A stretch of 57,835 bases of DNA from an uncultured Lachnospiraceae bacterium (GCA_902779445.1 CACZBM010000018.1:4363-62197); one strand, 5' to 3'. Positions 1-9,879 are shown, numbered from the stretch's first letter. Notes: generated by a model not told the origin, from the sequence alone. A program made the numbers and translations.

Positions 1-956
1 GACTTTGTTTCTTTTCCAATTTCTGAATAATCTTCCGGATCATATATTATCATCCCGATATCTGCAGAAAGAACAGTATCCCCTTCAGAAAGTGCCTCTG
101 AAAGAGTCTCTCCGCTTCCGTTTCTGTCTTTTGCAGTTGCAGGAACCGTAACTGTAAAAGTCTTTTCTTCTTCGGTATTAACGATGTCCTCTGTCGAACT
201 CTTAAAGTTGTATCCGGTTATATCATGCGATTCTATTTCTCTGGAAACAGGATCATAGGATATATCGCTGTCGCCGGGATAAAGACCGAGATTCACAGAG
301 TTTATCTTTATGGGATTAGAACCGGATCTCACCGTGAAAGTGAATGTGGCATTATCATCTTCATCAAAGGTTACAGGATCCGTAAACTTTACGGAATAAG
401 AAACAGTCTCCTCAGAAACAGGGATTTCCTCGGTACTGTCATCAGATTTCTTTTTATTATCGGTTTGGGTTTGGGTTTGTGTAGTTAATAACTCTTCGCT
501 GATCTCTTCGTCAAATACAGCATCATTCTCACATACTAACTCCCCAAAAGACTCTTCTGCCTGAGATCCCTCTGAGCCATTTCCGCTGTTTTGATCAGTA
601 TCATCTGTTATCTCTTCTACATTTTCCGCAGCAGGAGAATCATATTCATCTGTAGTCTCATCAGGACTTGCGCCTGTCTGATCAGTGGAACTGTCACTGT
701 CACTGCTGCTTTCTGAAGCGGAATTATCATTATTCCCGGAACCGGTATCTGTAGTATCCTCACTGCCGCTGTTACTGCCAGACTTAGCCCCGGCTTCAGA
801 TTCATCAACAGATCCTTCGCCATTTTCCACAGAGCCAACCCCACCCTCTTCAGTCTGTTCATCAACATCTGCAAGGGTGTACACTCCTGTATTGGCAAGT
901 ATGAGAGCTGTACTAAGTATAGCAGCCAGAATTTTAGTATTCTTAAGCCTTCTCAT
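1..956 (-). CDS. Partial secreted acidic Ser/Thr-rich protein, cut by the left window edge
   Basis: An open frame of 318 codons runs from an ATG at 954-956 off the left edge without a stop. A GGAG ribosome site lies 8 nt upstream. The first 29 residues form a signal peptide: basic MRRLKNTK, a hydrophobic core, and a likely cleavage TLA|DV. Residues 30 to about 175 are low-complexity, rich in Asp, Glu, Ser, Thr, Gly and Asn, including a TQTQTQ run encoded by a short hexamer repeat near 462-480. After that the sequence turns beta-rich (SYSVKFTDPVTF, TFTFTV), as in Ig-like or repeat domains of surface proteins. It is probably exported, perhaps wall-attached, with the acidic part as a spacer. The anchor and function lie outside the window. 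It is the last gene on this strand and has its own promoter. Confidence 0.8.
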   Translation of the reverse strand, partial: MRRLKNTKILAAILSTALILANTGVYTLADVDEQTEEGGVGSVENGEGSVDESEAGAKSGSNSGSEDTTDTGSGNNDNSASESSSDSDSSTDQTGASPDETTDEYDSPAAENVEEITDDTDQNSGNGSEGSQAEESFGELVCENDAVFDEEISEELLTTQTQTQTDNKKKSDDSTEEIPVSEETVSYSVKFTDPVTFDEDDNATFTFTVRSGSNPIKINSVNLGLYPGDSDISYDPVSREIESHDITGYNFKSSTEDIVNTEEEKTFTVTVPATAKDRNGSGETLSEALSEGDTVLSADIGMIIYDPEDYSEIGKETK

Positions 957-1003
957 AAGGTCAACTCCGACAAAAACTACAATTACCGCCTGTATATAGT
1001 ACA

Positions 1004-1032
1004 AGTATAAGCCAACAAAATATTGAGGTCAA
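1004..1032 (-). promoter_or_regulatory. SigmaA promoter of the secreted acidic protein
   Basis: Reading the minus strand, TTGACC (1027-1032) and TATACT (1004-1009) are separated by exactly 17 nt, a near-consensus housekeeping promoter. Transcription should start near 997, giving a leader of about 40 nt with the GGAG site. The -35 box lies inside the left (distal) arm of the gpmI terminator hairpin, so the two signals share bases. Confidence 0.7.
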
Positions 1033-1056
1033 TATAAATATGACCTCAATAATTTG
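1016..1056 (-). terminator. Hairpin terminator after gpmI (near-symmetric, possibly bidirectional)
   Basis: A 16-bp inverted repeat with one mismatch (perfect core TATTGAGGTCA / TGACCTCAATA, 1021-1031 and 1041-1051) encloses a 9-nt A/T loop. On the minus strand it begins about 20 nt after the gpmI stop and is followed by ATATTTTGTT, a U-rich tail. The promoter of the next gene starts within its distal arm. Confidence 0.75.
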
Positions 1057-1077
1057 TATTTTCTTATGAAATTCTTA

Positions 1078-2622
1078 TTATTTCCTTATGAGAAGTGATT
1101 CGCCCGTCATTTCTGCGGGTTTCTCAAGTCCCATGCATTCAATGAGTGTGGGAACTATATCGCAGAGTTTTCCGCCCTCTTTAAGAGTATATCCCTCATC
1201 ATAATTAACAAGTATAAATGGAACAGGGTTTGTGGTATGGGCTGTATAGGGCTCTCCTGTCTCATAATCCACAAGCTGCTCGGCATTTCCGTGGTCGGCA
1301 CAGATGAACATTACTCCGTCCACTTCTTTGATGGCATCAACTGCCTTTCCAACACATGTGTCAACTGTCTCGACAGCCTTTATCGCGGAAGCTTCAACCC
1401 CTGTGTGTCCTACCATATCAGGATTGGCGAAATTAATGATGATAACATCATATTTCCCGGACTTGATAGCATCCACCAGCTTATCGCATACCTCCGGTGC
1501 GCTCATCTGGGGCTTTAAGTCATATGTAGGCACATCCTTGGGACTGTTTACAAGTACTCTGTCTTCATTCTTATTGGGTTCTTCCACGCCTCCGTTAAAG
1601 AAGAACGTTACATGAGCATATTTTTCCGTCTCTGCGATACGGCACTGTTTCATTCCTTTAGCTGCAAGGAATTCACCGAAAGTATTGTTGATCTCCTGCT
1701 TCTTAAAAGCTATCTCCTTATTGGGGATAAGGGGATCATAGTCAGTAAAGCAGACATATGTTATCTTTTTCCTGGGTCCCCTGTTGAACTTGTCGAACTC
1801 ATCATCGCAGAAGCAATGTGTGATCTCACGGGCTCTGTCGGGCCTGAAATTAAAGAATACAATGGAGTCTCCGTCATTTATGGTTGCTACAGGCTTGCCA
1901 TCCTTCTTTACCACAAAAGGAACCACAAATTCATCGGTCACATCCTTATCATAGGAAGCCTGTATTCCTGCAGTTGCAGATTCGGCTTCTTCTCCGATCC
2001 CCTGGGTAAGGGCTATATATGACTTTTCAACCCTGTCATAATTATTGTCCCTATCCATGGCGTAATATCTTCCATGAACCGAAGCCACTTCTCCAACGCC
2101 TATCTCTTTCATCTTCTGTTCCAGTTCTTCCACATATTCTTTACCGGAAGCGGGAGGTGTGTCACGGCCGTCCAGGAAGCAGTGAACATACACTTTATTC
2201 AGGCCTTCTCTCTTTGCAAGTTCGAGAAGTCCGTATATATGGGTATTGTGGCTGTGAACTCCGCCGGGAGATACAAGTCCGTAAAAATGGATCGCTGCAT
2301 TATTCTTTTTCGCGTTGTTAACCGCTTCAAGGAGGGCCTCATTCTTAAAGAAATCCCCGTCCTCTATCTCCTTGGTGATCCGGGTCAGTTCCTGATAGAT
2401 TATCCTTCCGGCTCCCATGTTCATATGTCCGACTTCGGAATTACCCATCTGTCCGTCAGGTAATCCTACCGCAAGTCCGCTGGCATTTCCTTTAACAAAC
2501 GGATAGTCTTTCATAAGAGAATCTATAACGGGCGTTTTTGCTTCAAAAACAGCGTTATGCTCTGTCTTCTCATTTAGTCCGAATCCATCCATAATAAGCA
2601 ATACTGCAGGTTTCTTTCCCAT
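1078..2622 (-). CDS. gpmI: 2,3-bisphosphoglycerate-independent phosphoglycerate mutase
   Basis: This enzyme interconverts 3- and 2-phosphoglycerate in glycolysis, using Mn and a phosphoserine intermediate. At 514 aa it has the full family length. Visible motifs are MDGFG (metal Asp12), GNSEVGH with the phospho-acceptor Ser62, DGRDTPP, HGRYYAMDRD, RPDRARE, CADHGNAE and the final HTTNPVPF. It is the last gene of the priA-to-gpmI run. Its ATG lies 5 nt after the stop of the FAD oxidoreductase, and its AAAGGA ribosome site sits in the last codons of that gene. A strong hairpin terminator follows. Cofactor-independent PGM is the usual form in clostridia. Confidence 0.97.
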   Translation of the reverse strand: MGKKPAVLLIMDGFGLNEKTEHNAVFEAKTPVIDSLMKDYPFVKGNASGLAVGLPDGQMGNSEVGHMNMGAGRIIYQELTRITKEIEDGDFFKNEALLEAVNNAKKNNAAIHFYGLVSPGGVHSHNTHIYGLLELAKREGLNKVYVHCFLDGRDTPPASGKEYVEELEQKMKEIGVGEVASVHGRYYAMDRDNNYDRVEKSYIALTQGIGEEAESATAGIQASYDKDVTDEFVVPFVVKKDGKPVATINDGDSIVFFNFRPDRAREITHCFCDDEFDKFNRGPRKKITYVCFTDYDPLIPNKEIAFKKQEINNTFGEFLAAKGMKQCRIAETEKYAHVTFFFNGGVEEPNKNEDRVLVNSPKDVPTYDLKPQMSAPEVCDKLVDAIKSGKYDVIIINFANPDMVGHTGVEASAIKAVETVDTCVGKAVDAIKEVDGVMFICADHGNAEQLVDYETGEPYTAHTTNPVPFILVNYDEGYTLKEGGKLCDIVPTLIECMGLEKPAEMTGESLLIRK

Positions 2623-2627
2623 GTTCT

Positions 2628-4190
2628 TTAATTTCCTTTCTCGTGATATTCCTTTTCTGTATTAACATTCCAGATATTCGTTTTATCCGTCCTGCCGGAA
2701 AGTATATTATCCACCGTCAGGAAGGAAGTCATCATTGAATGATCTATATTGTTATATCTGTGCTGACCATTTCTGCCTACACAGAAAAGATTGTCAAATC
2801 CATTCAGATATGAGATCACCTCATCTATTCTATCATAGGTGTCAAAGTATGCCGGATAAGCCTTTTTAACCCTTTCAACATGGCTGTCCATAACATCTTC
2901 GGGTCTGTCGATGAGTCCCATCTTCACAACCTCAGATATTGCGAATCTTGTGAACTGCTCATCACTAAGGCTCCACAGCCTGTCACCTTCATTTGCAAAA
3001 TACTCAAGTCCGACCCAGACAGTGTTTTTCAGATCCTGTACGAGATACGGTGACCAGTTATTATAGATCTGGAATCTTCCGAGCTTAACGGATCTGTCAT
3101 GAACATATACCCAGTTATCCGGAACAATATTGGATACGGTCCTTATCTTCGTCTGATTTTTCAGGTTAAGCTTTGGCACCAGTATTCCAAGAGTCATATA
3201 ATCCCTGTAAGGAAGTCCTTTTGCAACCTCGGATATTCCCCTGGGTACATCATTCATTCCTCCCACCAGATCTTTTATTGGCATGGATGAAATAACATAA
3301 TCCGCATCTATCGTGGTCCTGACGCCGCCTTTTTCGTATGTGACGCTTCTCACAAGGCCTGCTCCCTGATCAGCACTGATCTCACGGGCAGCAGCACCCT
3401 TTATGATCTGTCCGCCCATTTTCTCTATTTCAGCGGCAGTAACATCCCATAGCTGTCCGGGTCCGAGCTTTGGATATGAAAATGATTCTATCAGCGAAGT
3501 TTCCACATGTCTTTTATCTCTGGACGGAAGCATTTTTGAAAAAACGTCCTTTATAATGGCGATTATGGATAATCCCTTAACTCTCTGTGCGCCCCAGCTG
3601 GGATCTATGTCTCTCGGGTGCCTGCCCCAGAGATTCTCAGTATAGTGCTCGAAAAACATAGAATACAGCTTCTTACCGAATCTGTTTATATAAAAATCTT
3701 CCAGTGAATTCTCGGGTCTCTTGTGAAGTACGGACGCGATATATGAAAAACCGACTTCTATAGTGGTAAGAAACCCCATATTGATAAAAGTCTCCGGCTT
3801 CAGGCTGATGGGATAATCAAAGAATCTGGAATTAAAATAGATCCTTGAAACCCTGTTCCGGTTCAGCATAACCCTGTCATCCCTTTCAGGGTCAGGTCCG
3901 CCTTGTTTAAGCTGTTTTTTATTTCCGAGGATAATATCATCATAGGCGGGCGCTCCCTGCATCGGAAGCATTTCCTCCCACCACTTATTTACACGGTCGA
4001 CCTTTGAGAAGAACCTGTGTCCTCCCATGTCCATACGGTTTCCCTTATAATTAACGGTTTTTGAAATACCTCCCATGTCCTGACTTTCTTCCAGAACAAT
4101 AACCTCAATACCGTTGTTCCCTCTTTTCAAAAGTTCAAACGCTGCTGTGAGCCCCGCAGGACCAGCTCCTATGATAACTGCTTTCTTCAT
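2628..4190 (-). CDS. FAD-dependent oxidoreductase, protoporphyrinogen oxidase/UGM-like fold
   Basis: This 520-aa protein starts with a Rossmann dinucleotide-binding motif ([10 protein letters not shown], residues 8-17). Further on come the second FAD motif MGGISKT and the flavin-contact segment [11 protein letters not shown], typical of the amine oxidase/protoporphyrinogen oxidase-like group that also includes UDP-galactopyranose mutase-like enzymes. The C-terminus holds [18 protein letters not shown], the place where FAD is usually closed off in this fold. Relatives are often found near polysaccharide genes, but here it lies between rpe (ATGA overlap) and gpmI (5-nt gap) in a housekeeping operon. 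The substrate cannot be read from the sequence. No signal peptide or membrane segment is evident. Confidence 0.75.
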   Translation of the reverse strand: MKKAVIIGAGPAGLTAAFELLKRGNNGIEVIVLEESQDMGGISKTVNYKGNRMDMGGHRFFSKVDRVNKWWEEMLPMQGAPAYDDIILGNKKQLKQGGPDPERDDRVMLNRNRVSRIYFNSRFFDYPISLKPETFINMGFLTTIEVGFSYIASVLHKRPENSLEDFYINRFGKKLYSMFFEHYTENLWGRHPRDIDPSWGAQRVKGLSIIAIIKDVFSKMLPSRDKRHVETSLIESFSYPKLGPGQLWDVTAAEIEKMGGQIIKGAAAREISADQGAGLVRSVTYEKGGVRTTIDADYVISSMPIKDLVGGMNDVPRGISEVAKGLPYRDYMTLGILVPKLNLKNQTKIRTVSNIVPDNWVYVHDRSVKLGRFQIYNNWSPYLVQDLKNTVWVGLEYFANEGDRLWSLSDEQFTRFAISEVVKMGLIDRPEDVMDSHVERVKKAYPAYFDTYDRIDEVISYLNGFDNLFCVGRNGQHRYNNIDHSMMTSFLTVDNILSGRTDKTNIWNVNTEKEYHEKGN

Positions 4191-4846
4191 ATTCCGAGTA
4201 CCTTCCTGAAATATTTCATATTCTGTCTTATATCACCGTTAAAGATTGATGAACCCATGACTATCACATTTGCTCCGGCATCAATTACGGTAGTTATTGT
4301 TTTCCTGTCGATGCCCCCGTCCACTTCAATATCAAGATCCATCCCCAGTTCTTCTGCACGTTTTCTGACTTCCCTGATCTTCTGAGTACATTCATCCATA
4401 TATTTCTGTCCGCCAAATCCGGGCCTCACTGTCATGACAAGTATCATATCGGTTTTCTTCAGGATCTCATCGGTTATATCCGACACCGGAGTTTCCGGAC
4501 TTATGGAAAGTCCCACTTTTTTGCCGGTACTTCTGATAAGCGAAACGGTCCTGTCTATATCCTTTGAAGCCTCCAGATGAACAGTGATGCCGTCAGCTCC
4601 GCACTCAGCAAAGTTCTCAATGTATCTGTCCGGATCCACTATCATAAGGTGCACGTCAAAAAAAAGCGAGCTTTTCTTCCTGATGGACTTAATAACAGGC
4701 ATCCCGAATGAAATGCTGGGTACAAATACCCCGTCCATCACATCAATATGGAGATAATCCGCCCTCTCTTTTTCCACGAGAGCTATATTATCTCCCAGAT
4801 CATTAAAATCTGCCGCCAGTATGGAGGGTGAAATCTTATAGTTCAC
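4187..4846 (-). CDS. rpe: Ribulose-phosphate 3-epimerase
   Basis: It interconverts ribulose 5-phosphate and xylulose 5-phosphate in the non-oxidative pentose phosphate pathway. The 219-aa TIM barrel shows the family signatures: SPSILAADF at the start, metal ligands in LHIDVMDG (His33, Asp35), [21 protein letters not shown] with the second catalytic Asp, and the phosphate-binding GSSIF near the C-terminus. It overlaps both neighbours by ATGA (rsgA upstream, FAD enzyme downstream), so translation is probably coupled. The rsgA-rpe order is the same as in Bacillus. Confidence 0.96.
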   Translation of the reverse strand: MNYKISPSILAADFNDLGDNIALVEKERADYLHIDVMDGVFVPSISFGMPVIKSIRKKSSLFFDVHLMIVDPDRYIENFAECGADGITVHLEASKDIDRTVSLIRSTGKKVGLSISPETPVSDITDEILKKTDMILVMTVRPGFGGQKYMDECTQKIREVRKRAEELGMDLDIEVDGGIDRKTITTVIDAGANVIVMGSSIFNGDIRQNMKYFRKVLGI

Positions 4847-5760
4847 TGGTATCGTCTCCTTTTACTGATCTCCTCATAAAAAAGCCTGTATGATCCATAT
4901 CTTTCTTCCGGGATCTCTCCCTCAGAAAGCATTTGCTTAACTTTACAATCCGGCTCACTGATATGGGAACAGCCGGAATAGTAGCACATGTTCTTATATT
5001 TGCCGATCTCGGGAAAATAGAGATCAAGGTCGGAACTCTCTATTCCCGGGAGCTCCAGCGATGAGAATCCGGGAGTATCTATGATATATGAATCCTCCTG
5101 CACCTCAACAAGCTCCACATGCCGGGTGGTCTGTTTGCCCCTGCCTATCTTCCGGCTGACCTCGCCGGTCATCATGGCTTCTTTCCCTGAAAGAGCATTA
5201 ATAATTGATGACTTTCCCGCTCCCGAAGGTCCGGCCACTGTTGTGACCTTTCCTTTCAAAAGCTCTTTAAGGATGTCTATTCCCGTATCATTAACGACAC
5301 TTGTAAAAAGAATGCCCACATCTGCACCCTTATATATCCTCTTAAATCTGTCTAGTTCCTCAGGTCCTCCCAGATCATCCTTATTAAAGACGAGGATCAC
5401 TTCTATACCCTGTCTCCTCATTTCGATCAAAAACCGGTCCAGAAGATCCAGGGCCGGCTCGGGAGTATGTACCGCAAATATTACCAGTGCCTGGTCCACA
5501 TTGGCGACCTGAGGCCTTGTAAGGGCATTCTTTCTGTCCTGTATCTCAACCACATTGCCTTCCACATCATCTGTGTCGGTTACTTCAAATAACACCCGGT
5601 CTCCTACGAGAGGAGATATCTTCTTCTTCCTGAAAAGTCCTCTTGCCCTGCACTGATACGTGCCATCAGAGCTTTTTGGAGGCGTATCCGGTTTTTCACC
5701 GCTGTCCGGTTTCACATAATAAAACCCTGACATTGCTTTAATGATGCGTCCTGATGTCAT
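4843..5760 (-). CDS. rsgA: Ribosome small-subunit assembly GTPase RsgA
   Basis: This circularly permuted GTPase checks late 30S subunit maturation. The G motifs appear in permuted order: G4 NKDD (126-129), then the P-loop GPSGAGKSS (177-185), then G3 DTPGF (228-232). An OB-fold occupies roughly the first 85 residues. A C-terminal zinc knuckle has Cys259, Cys264, His266 and Cys272. At 305 aa it has family length. It sits between the PASTA kinase gene (13-nt gap) and rpe (ATGA overlap). In Bacillus the orthologue is a substrate of the PrkC kinase, which matches this linkage. Confidence 0.96.
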   Translation of the reverse strand: MTSGRIIKAMSGFYYVKPDSGEKPDTPPKSSDGTYQCRARGLFRKKKISPLVGDRVLFEVTDTDDVEGNVVEIQDRKNALTRPQVANVDQALVIFAVHTPEPALDLLDRFLIEMRRQGIEVILVFNKDDLGGPEELDRFKRIYKGADVGILFTSVVNDTGIDILKELLKGKVTTVAGPSGAGKSSIINALSGKEAMMTGEVSRKIGRGKQTTRHVELVEVQEDSYIIDTPGFSSLELPGIESSDLDLYFPEIGKYKNMCYYSGCSHISEPDCKVKQMLSEGEIPEERYGSYRLFYEEISKRRRYQ

Positions 5761-5773
5761 CTGAAAACTTTCG

Positions 5774-8095
5774 TCACTCCGCTGTAAAATTCACAACCTG
5801 GGTTGATGTCTGCGGTGTTTCTTTAGTACCGCTCACTATCTGTCCGTTATCATCCTCATACTCTGCCTGCTCTACAATAACATACGATACTGTAAGCACT
5901 CCTGAAGGAGCAGTTACGCCGGTCAATGTGACCGGAGCCGGCAATGATGTTACAGCCTGTGAATAAATAACTGAATTATCCACGCTGGACGTAATGGTTA
6001 TCTGGGCAGGTGATCCCGGAGTATATCCGTTTGGCGCCTCTACATTAATGGTTCCACCATATGTTCCGGGTCCTTTACTTACCACAAAGCTGACTGTAGT
6101 CGAGTCACTGACCGTAGCACCGGCCTCCGGTGTCTGTGAGATGACTGATCCTGCGGGAACCAGTGCCGAATTCTCTTCCAGTACCTCACCGAAAGAAATA
6201 TCTGCTGCCGCAAGAGCTGCCTTAGCTGCTATCTCCGTTAGTCCTACCAGATTCGGAACAGTCTTATTGGCAGCCTGGGATCCTGTACTAATGACTATAA
6301 GGACCTGACTTCCCTCTTCTGCCAGTGAATCTGCTTCAGGGCTCTGTGAAATGACATTTCCGGCTTCCACGGTATCGCTTTCACTCTCCGTTTCATAAAC
6401 GCTGAATCCTGCTGTTTCAAGTTTGACTTTTGCTTCAGCCTTTGAAAGACCCTTGACATCCGGAACTCCTGATCCGCCTTCTCCTGTACTGATAGCCAGT
6501 ATGACGGTCGAACCCTGTGCAACCTCCTCTCCGTCGGAGATCACATTTCCGTCCTCGTCACTTACCTGGATCACACAGCCCTTTTCTATCTCGGAAGATG
6601 GTCTGTTTTCGCTCGTAACAACCAGCCCCAGAGCCGTAAGACGTGTTTTTGCATCTGCAAACACAAGTCCGGTAACGCCTGATATTGTAACCATGTCTCC
6701 CGAAGAAACATCCTCGGAATATAGCTCTGTCGAAGAATCATCCGGGGATCCGGCACCGAGAAGTCCACTGTATTTCCTTACAAATACTATAATGATCACT
6801 ATGAGGATGATAACTGCGATCACAGCAAGAACTGTCATCATCATCTGCATGCCGGGATCCATGTCCTCTTCGTCATCATCATCCATATCATTCAGCCTGC
6901 GCTGACGTTTTTTCGCTGCATCAGCCTTGACCTTTTCCCTGCGTTTCTCTTCACGTATATTTCTGCCTACGCCTATTGCTTCCATCTTCTTGCGAGGAGG
7001 CTTCATGGCGGTCTTGGACTCGGGTTTTCTTACCTTTCTGGCACGTATCTTTTCACCCTCGTAATCCTCATAGTCCTCATCTTCCCCGGCGTATCCTTCT
7101 TCCTCCTCGTATCTGTGTCCTCTGTTTCCGTTTGCTACATACGCCTTGAACACATCGTCATTTAAGTCCACGGACCCGGTCTGTCTCTTAATATCTTCTC
7201 TGTCATAGTCAGTGACCATCTTGGTCGCTCCGCCTGCAATATCCTCATTTCCGATCCTGCGGACAAAATTGTCGTCAGGATTTACAAGAGACTTTTTCAG
7301 ATCGGCGATAAGCTCGGTCATACTGGTATATCTTCTGTCGGGATTCTTCTCGGTACTCTTGAATATTATCTGCTGTACACTTAAAGGAATATCGTCCACA
7401 TAATCCCGGGGATCGGGCATAGGCTCCTGTATCTGCTTAATGGCAATGGAAACCGTTGTCTCCCCGTCGAAGGGCACCCTGCCGGTAACCATTTCAAATA
7501 AAACTATACCCAGAGAATAAATATCGCTCTTTTCGTCAGAATATCCTCCCCGTGCCTGCTCAGGAGAAGTATAGTGAACAGATCCCATTACATTAGACGT
7601 GATTGTATCACTGGTGGCGGCCCTGGCTATACCGAAATCCGTCACCTTTACCTTTCCCTCTTTGGAGATAATGATATTCTGTGGCTTTACATCCCTGTGG
7701 ATAACATGGTTAAGATGGGCTGCTTCCAGACCCATGGAAACCTGTATTGTAATGCTGACCGCTTCCTTAACGGAAAGCCTCAGTTTTTTCTCGATATAAT
7801 GCTTTAATGTGATGCCTTCAACAAGCTCCATTACAATGTAATAGAGCCCTTCCTGCTGTCCGACATCATAAACATTTACGATATTAGGATGAATGAGGGC
7901 TGCGGCAGACTGTGCTTCCGTACGAAACTTTGCCACAAAATTCCTGTCCTCGGAGAACTCGCTCTTCAGCACCTTTACGGCAACAAAACGATCCAGCCGG
8001 TGATCCTTTGCCTTATAGACATCGCTCATACCGCCTGCACCTATCTTACTTATGATCTCATAACGCTCTCCAAGGAGCATTCCTTCTCTTAACAT
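5774..8095 (-). CDS. prkC: PASTA-domain Ser/Thr protein kinase (PrkC/Stk type)
   Basis: This membrane eukaryote-type kinase senses wall fragments or lipid II. Residues 10-275 are the kinase: Gly-loop GAGGMSDVY, Lys41, HRDVKPQN with Asp135, DFG at 153-155, TSPEQARG. A highly charged Lys/Arg/Asp/Glu juxtamembrane linker follows. One membrane helix lies near 418-440. Three PASTA repeats follow outside (around ISGVTGLVFADAK, VPDVKGLSKAEAK and VPNLVGLTEIAAK). About 90 residues of a Gly/Thr/Val-rich beta-type tail end the protein. The ATG has AGGAG 8 nt upstream. Its partner phosphatase is encoded 11 nt upstream. Confidence 0.96.
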   Translation of the reverse strand: MLREGMLLGERYEIISKIGAGGMSDVYKAKDHRLDRFVAVKVLKSEFSEDRNFVAKFRTEAQSAAALIHPNIVNVYDVGQQEGLYYIVMELVEGITLKHYIEKKLRLSVKEAVSITIQVSMGLEAAHLNHVIHRDVKPQNIIISKEGKVKVTDFGIARAATSDTITSNVMGSVHYTSPEQARGGYSDEKSDIYSLGIVLFEMVTGRVPFDGETTVSIAIKQIQEPMPDPRDYVDDIPLSVQQIIFKSTEKNPDRRYTSMTELIADLKKSLVNPDDNFVRRIGNEDIAGGATKMVTDYDREDIKRQTGSVDLNDDVFKAYVANGNRGHRYEEEEGYAGEDEDYEDYEGEKIRARKVRKPESKTAMKPPRKKMEAIGVGRNIREEKRREKVKADAAKKRQRRLNDMDDDDEEDMDPGMQMMMTVLAVIAVIILIVIIIVFVRKYSGLLGAGSPDDSSTELYSEDVSSGDMVTISGVTGLVFADAKTRLTALGLVVTSENRPSSEIEKGCVIQVSDEDGNVISDGEEVAQGSTVILAISTGEGGSGVPDVKGLSKAEAKVKLETAGFSVYETESESDTVEAGNVISQSPEADSLAEEGSQVLIVISTGSQAANKTVPNLVGLTEIAAKAALAAADISFGEVLEENSALVPAGSVISQTPEAGATVSDSTTVSFVVSKGPGTYGGTINVEAPNGYTPGSPAQITITSSVDNSVIYSQAVTSLPAPVTLTGVTAPSGVLTVSYVIVEQAEYEDDNGQIVSGTKETPQTSTQVVNFTAE

Positions 8096-8106
8096 ATCTT
8101 AAGCTC

Positions 8107-8844
8107 CTAAGCCTTCACAGCAAATGGTTCTATGATAATGACGCCGATATTGTCCTTACCGCCGTTCTCGTTAGCCTGTTTTATCAGTGAATCCGTAATA
8201 GCCGCCACATCACTTTCTCTTTCAACAATGGTGCGTATATCCCGATCTTCCACCATATTGGAAAGACCATCGGTACACATGAGTATCCTGTCCCCTTCCC
8301 TCAGTTTCATGTCAAAAAAGTCAACTTTCAGGTCGGAAGAAGCTCCGATTGCACGCGTTATTATATTCTTGTCAGGATGAACCCTGGCCTCTTCCTTATC
8401 AATCTTTCCGGCCATGACCATCTCTTCAACAAGTGAATGATCCCTGGTTATCTGAACAATATCGTCATTTATGAGATAAAGCCGGCTGTCTCCCACATTT
8501 GCGACATAGAGATAGTCTTCCACAATGGTGGCAACTACAATAGTAGTCCCCATTCCTTCGTATTCAGGCTTTTTACTGGCCTCTTCCATAAGGGCCACAT
8601 TTGCCTTCTCTATAGCTGATCTGATGTTTTTTATGGGATTATCCAGATCTGAACGCTGAATCTCATCTACAATGAAACGCGCCGTAAAAGAAGATGCAAA
8701 GTCACCGGCGGCATGTCCTCCCATGCCATCCGCTACGATAAACAGGTTTGGAAGCTTTCCCACAGGATTTTCCGATGAGAAAACGTAGTCCTGATTGATC
8801 TGTCTTTTTTTGCCCACGTCAGTTGCGGAAAAAGTTTTAAGCAT
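8107..8844 (-). CDS. prpC: PP2C-family Ser/Thr protein phosphatase (PrpC/Stp)
   Basis: It removes phosphate from targets of the neighbouring PASTA kinase, using two metal ions. The 245-aa protein shows every PP2C landmark: TDVGKKRQINQDY at the N-terminus, the metal Asp39 in VADGMGGHAAG, GTTIV, NVGDSRLYL, RDHSLV, RAIG, CTDGLSN and the final GGKDNIGVI. It overlaps the end of rlmN by 8 nt and is followed 11 nt later by the kinase gene, the standard Firmicute pairing. It is cytoplasmic, with no membrane segment. Confidence 0.96.
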   Translation of the reverse strand: MLKTFSATDVGKKRQINQDYVFSSENPVGKLPNLFIVADGMGGHAAGDFASSFTARFIVDEIQRSDLDNPIKNIRSAIEKANVALMEEASKKPEYEGMGTTIVVATIVEDYLYVANVGDSRLYLINDDIVQITRDHSLVEEMVMAGKIDKEEARVHPDKNIITRAIGASSDLKVDFFDMKLREGDRILMCTDGLSNMVEDRDIRTIVERESDVAAITDSLIKQANENGGKDNIGVIIIEPFAVKA

Positions 8845-9877
8845 GAAATCTTTCCTCCAGATGCTTCCTCCTTAACTGTCCGCAAGCACCGTCAATATCT
8901 CTGCCCATTTCTCTCCTAATAGTAACATTTATTCCGTTTTTTTCAAGTTTGGATTTGAAAGCGGCAATGGCGTTCTCGCTGCTCCTTTTAAAATCCCTCT
9001 CTTTTACTGGATTTATTGGTATAAGGTTCACATGCCCTTTTAATCCTTTAAGCAGTGATGAAAGTTTTTCCGCGTCCTCGTTTGAATCATTCACTCCTTC
9101 TGACAGAGCATATTCAAATGTGACCCTTCTGCCGGTAACTTCAAAATAATATCTTACTGCTGACATGACCTCTTTGAGAGAGTATTTCTTTGCGATCGGC
9201 ATTATCTTCTGTCTCTTCTCGTCATCAGGTGCATGAAGGGACAGGGCAAGTGTGATCTGAAGTTTTTCTTTGGCTAGATCTCTGATCTTAGGCACAAGAC
9301 CGCAGGTACTGACCGTGATATGTCTTTCTCCTATATTCAAGCCGTTCTCATCTGAAATAAGTCTCAAAAACCGGATTAAGTTTACATAATTGTCAAGAGG
9401 CTCGCCGCTTCCCATAACTACAATATTGGAAACTCTTTCTCCCGTAGCCCTTTGAACAGCATAAACCTCATCCAGCATTTCCGATGCCGTAAGATCCCTG
9501 ACACATCCTTCCAGTGTAGATGCACAAAAGCGGCATCCCATCCTGCAGCCCACCTGTGAAGAGATACAAACACTGTTCCACTCCCGGTATTTCATCCACA
9601 CTGCCTCGATGACATTCCCGTCTCCAAGAGAAAAAAGAAATTTCTTAGTGCCGTCAACTGCAGATACCTGCATATCTTCAATCTCCAGCGAAGTATAATT
9701 ACACTCGTTTTTTATAAATTCTTTTATACTTCCGGGTATATTACCCATTTCATCCGCATTTCTGGCAAGCCTGACATGCATCCAGGAATACAGCTGATCC
9801 GCCCTGAAACGTTTCTCTCCTTTTTCAAGCAGCAAAGAAGTCAGTTCTTCTTTTGTCAGTGATTTTATGTCAACCAT
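8837..9877 (-). CDS. rlmN: 23S rRNA (A2503-C2)/tRNA methyltransferase RlmN
   Basis: This radical SAM enzyme methylates C2 of A2503 in 23S rRNA and A37 in some tRNAs. The cluster-binding CxxxCxxC is at Cys111, Cys115 and Cys118 (CRMGCRFC). GSGEPLDNY and the catalytic C-terminal Cys in GACGQLRRKH are intact. The longest frame opens with a TTG overlapping the rsmB stop, but the GGGGAG site is 9 nt from the ATG at 9877 and only 3 nt from the TTG, so the ATG is taken (346 aa). It lies between rsmB and prpC as in Bacillus. Confidence 0.96.
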   Translation of the reverse strand: MVDIKSLTKEELTSLLLEKGEKRFRADQLYSWMHVRLARNADEMGNIPGSIKEFIKNECNYTSLEIEDMQVSAVDGTKKFLFSLGDGNVIEAVWMKYREWNSVCISSQVGCRMGCRFCASTLEGCVRDLTASEMLDEVYAVQRATGERVSNIVVMGSGEPLDNYVNLIRFLRLISDENGLNIGERHITVSTCGLVPKIRDLAKEKLQITLALSLHAPDDEKRQKIMPIAKKYSLKEVMSAVRYYFEVTGRRVTFEYALSEGVNDSNEDAEKLSSLLKGLKGHVNLIPINPVKERDFKRSSENAIAAFKSKLEKNGINVTIRREMGRDIDGACGQLRRKHLEERFHA

Positions 9878-9879
9878 AG

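Noticed and set aside
617..898. Minus-strand 93-codon frame, and the plus-strand frames at 225-488 and 685-999
   Set aside because: They conflict with the 318-codon frame from 956 to the edge, which has a signal peptide, ribosome site and promoter.
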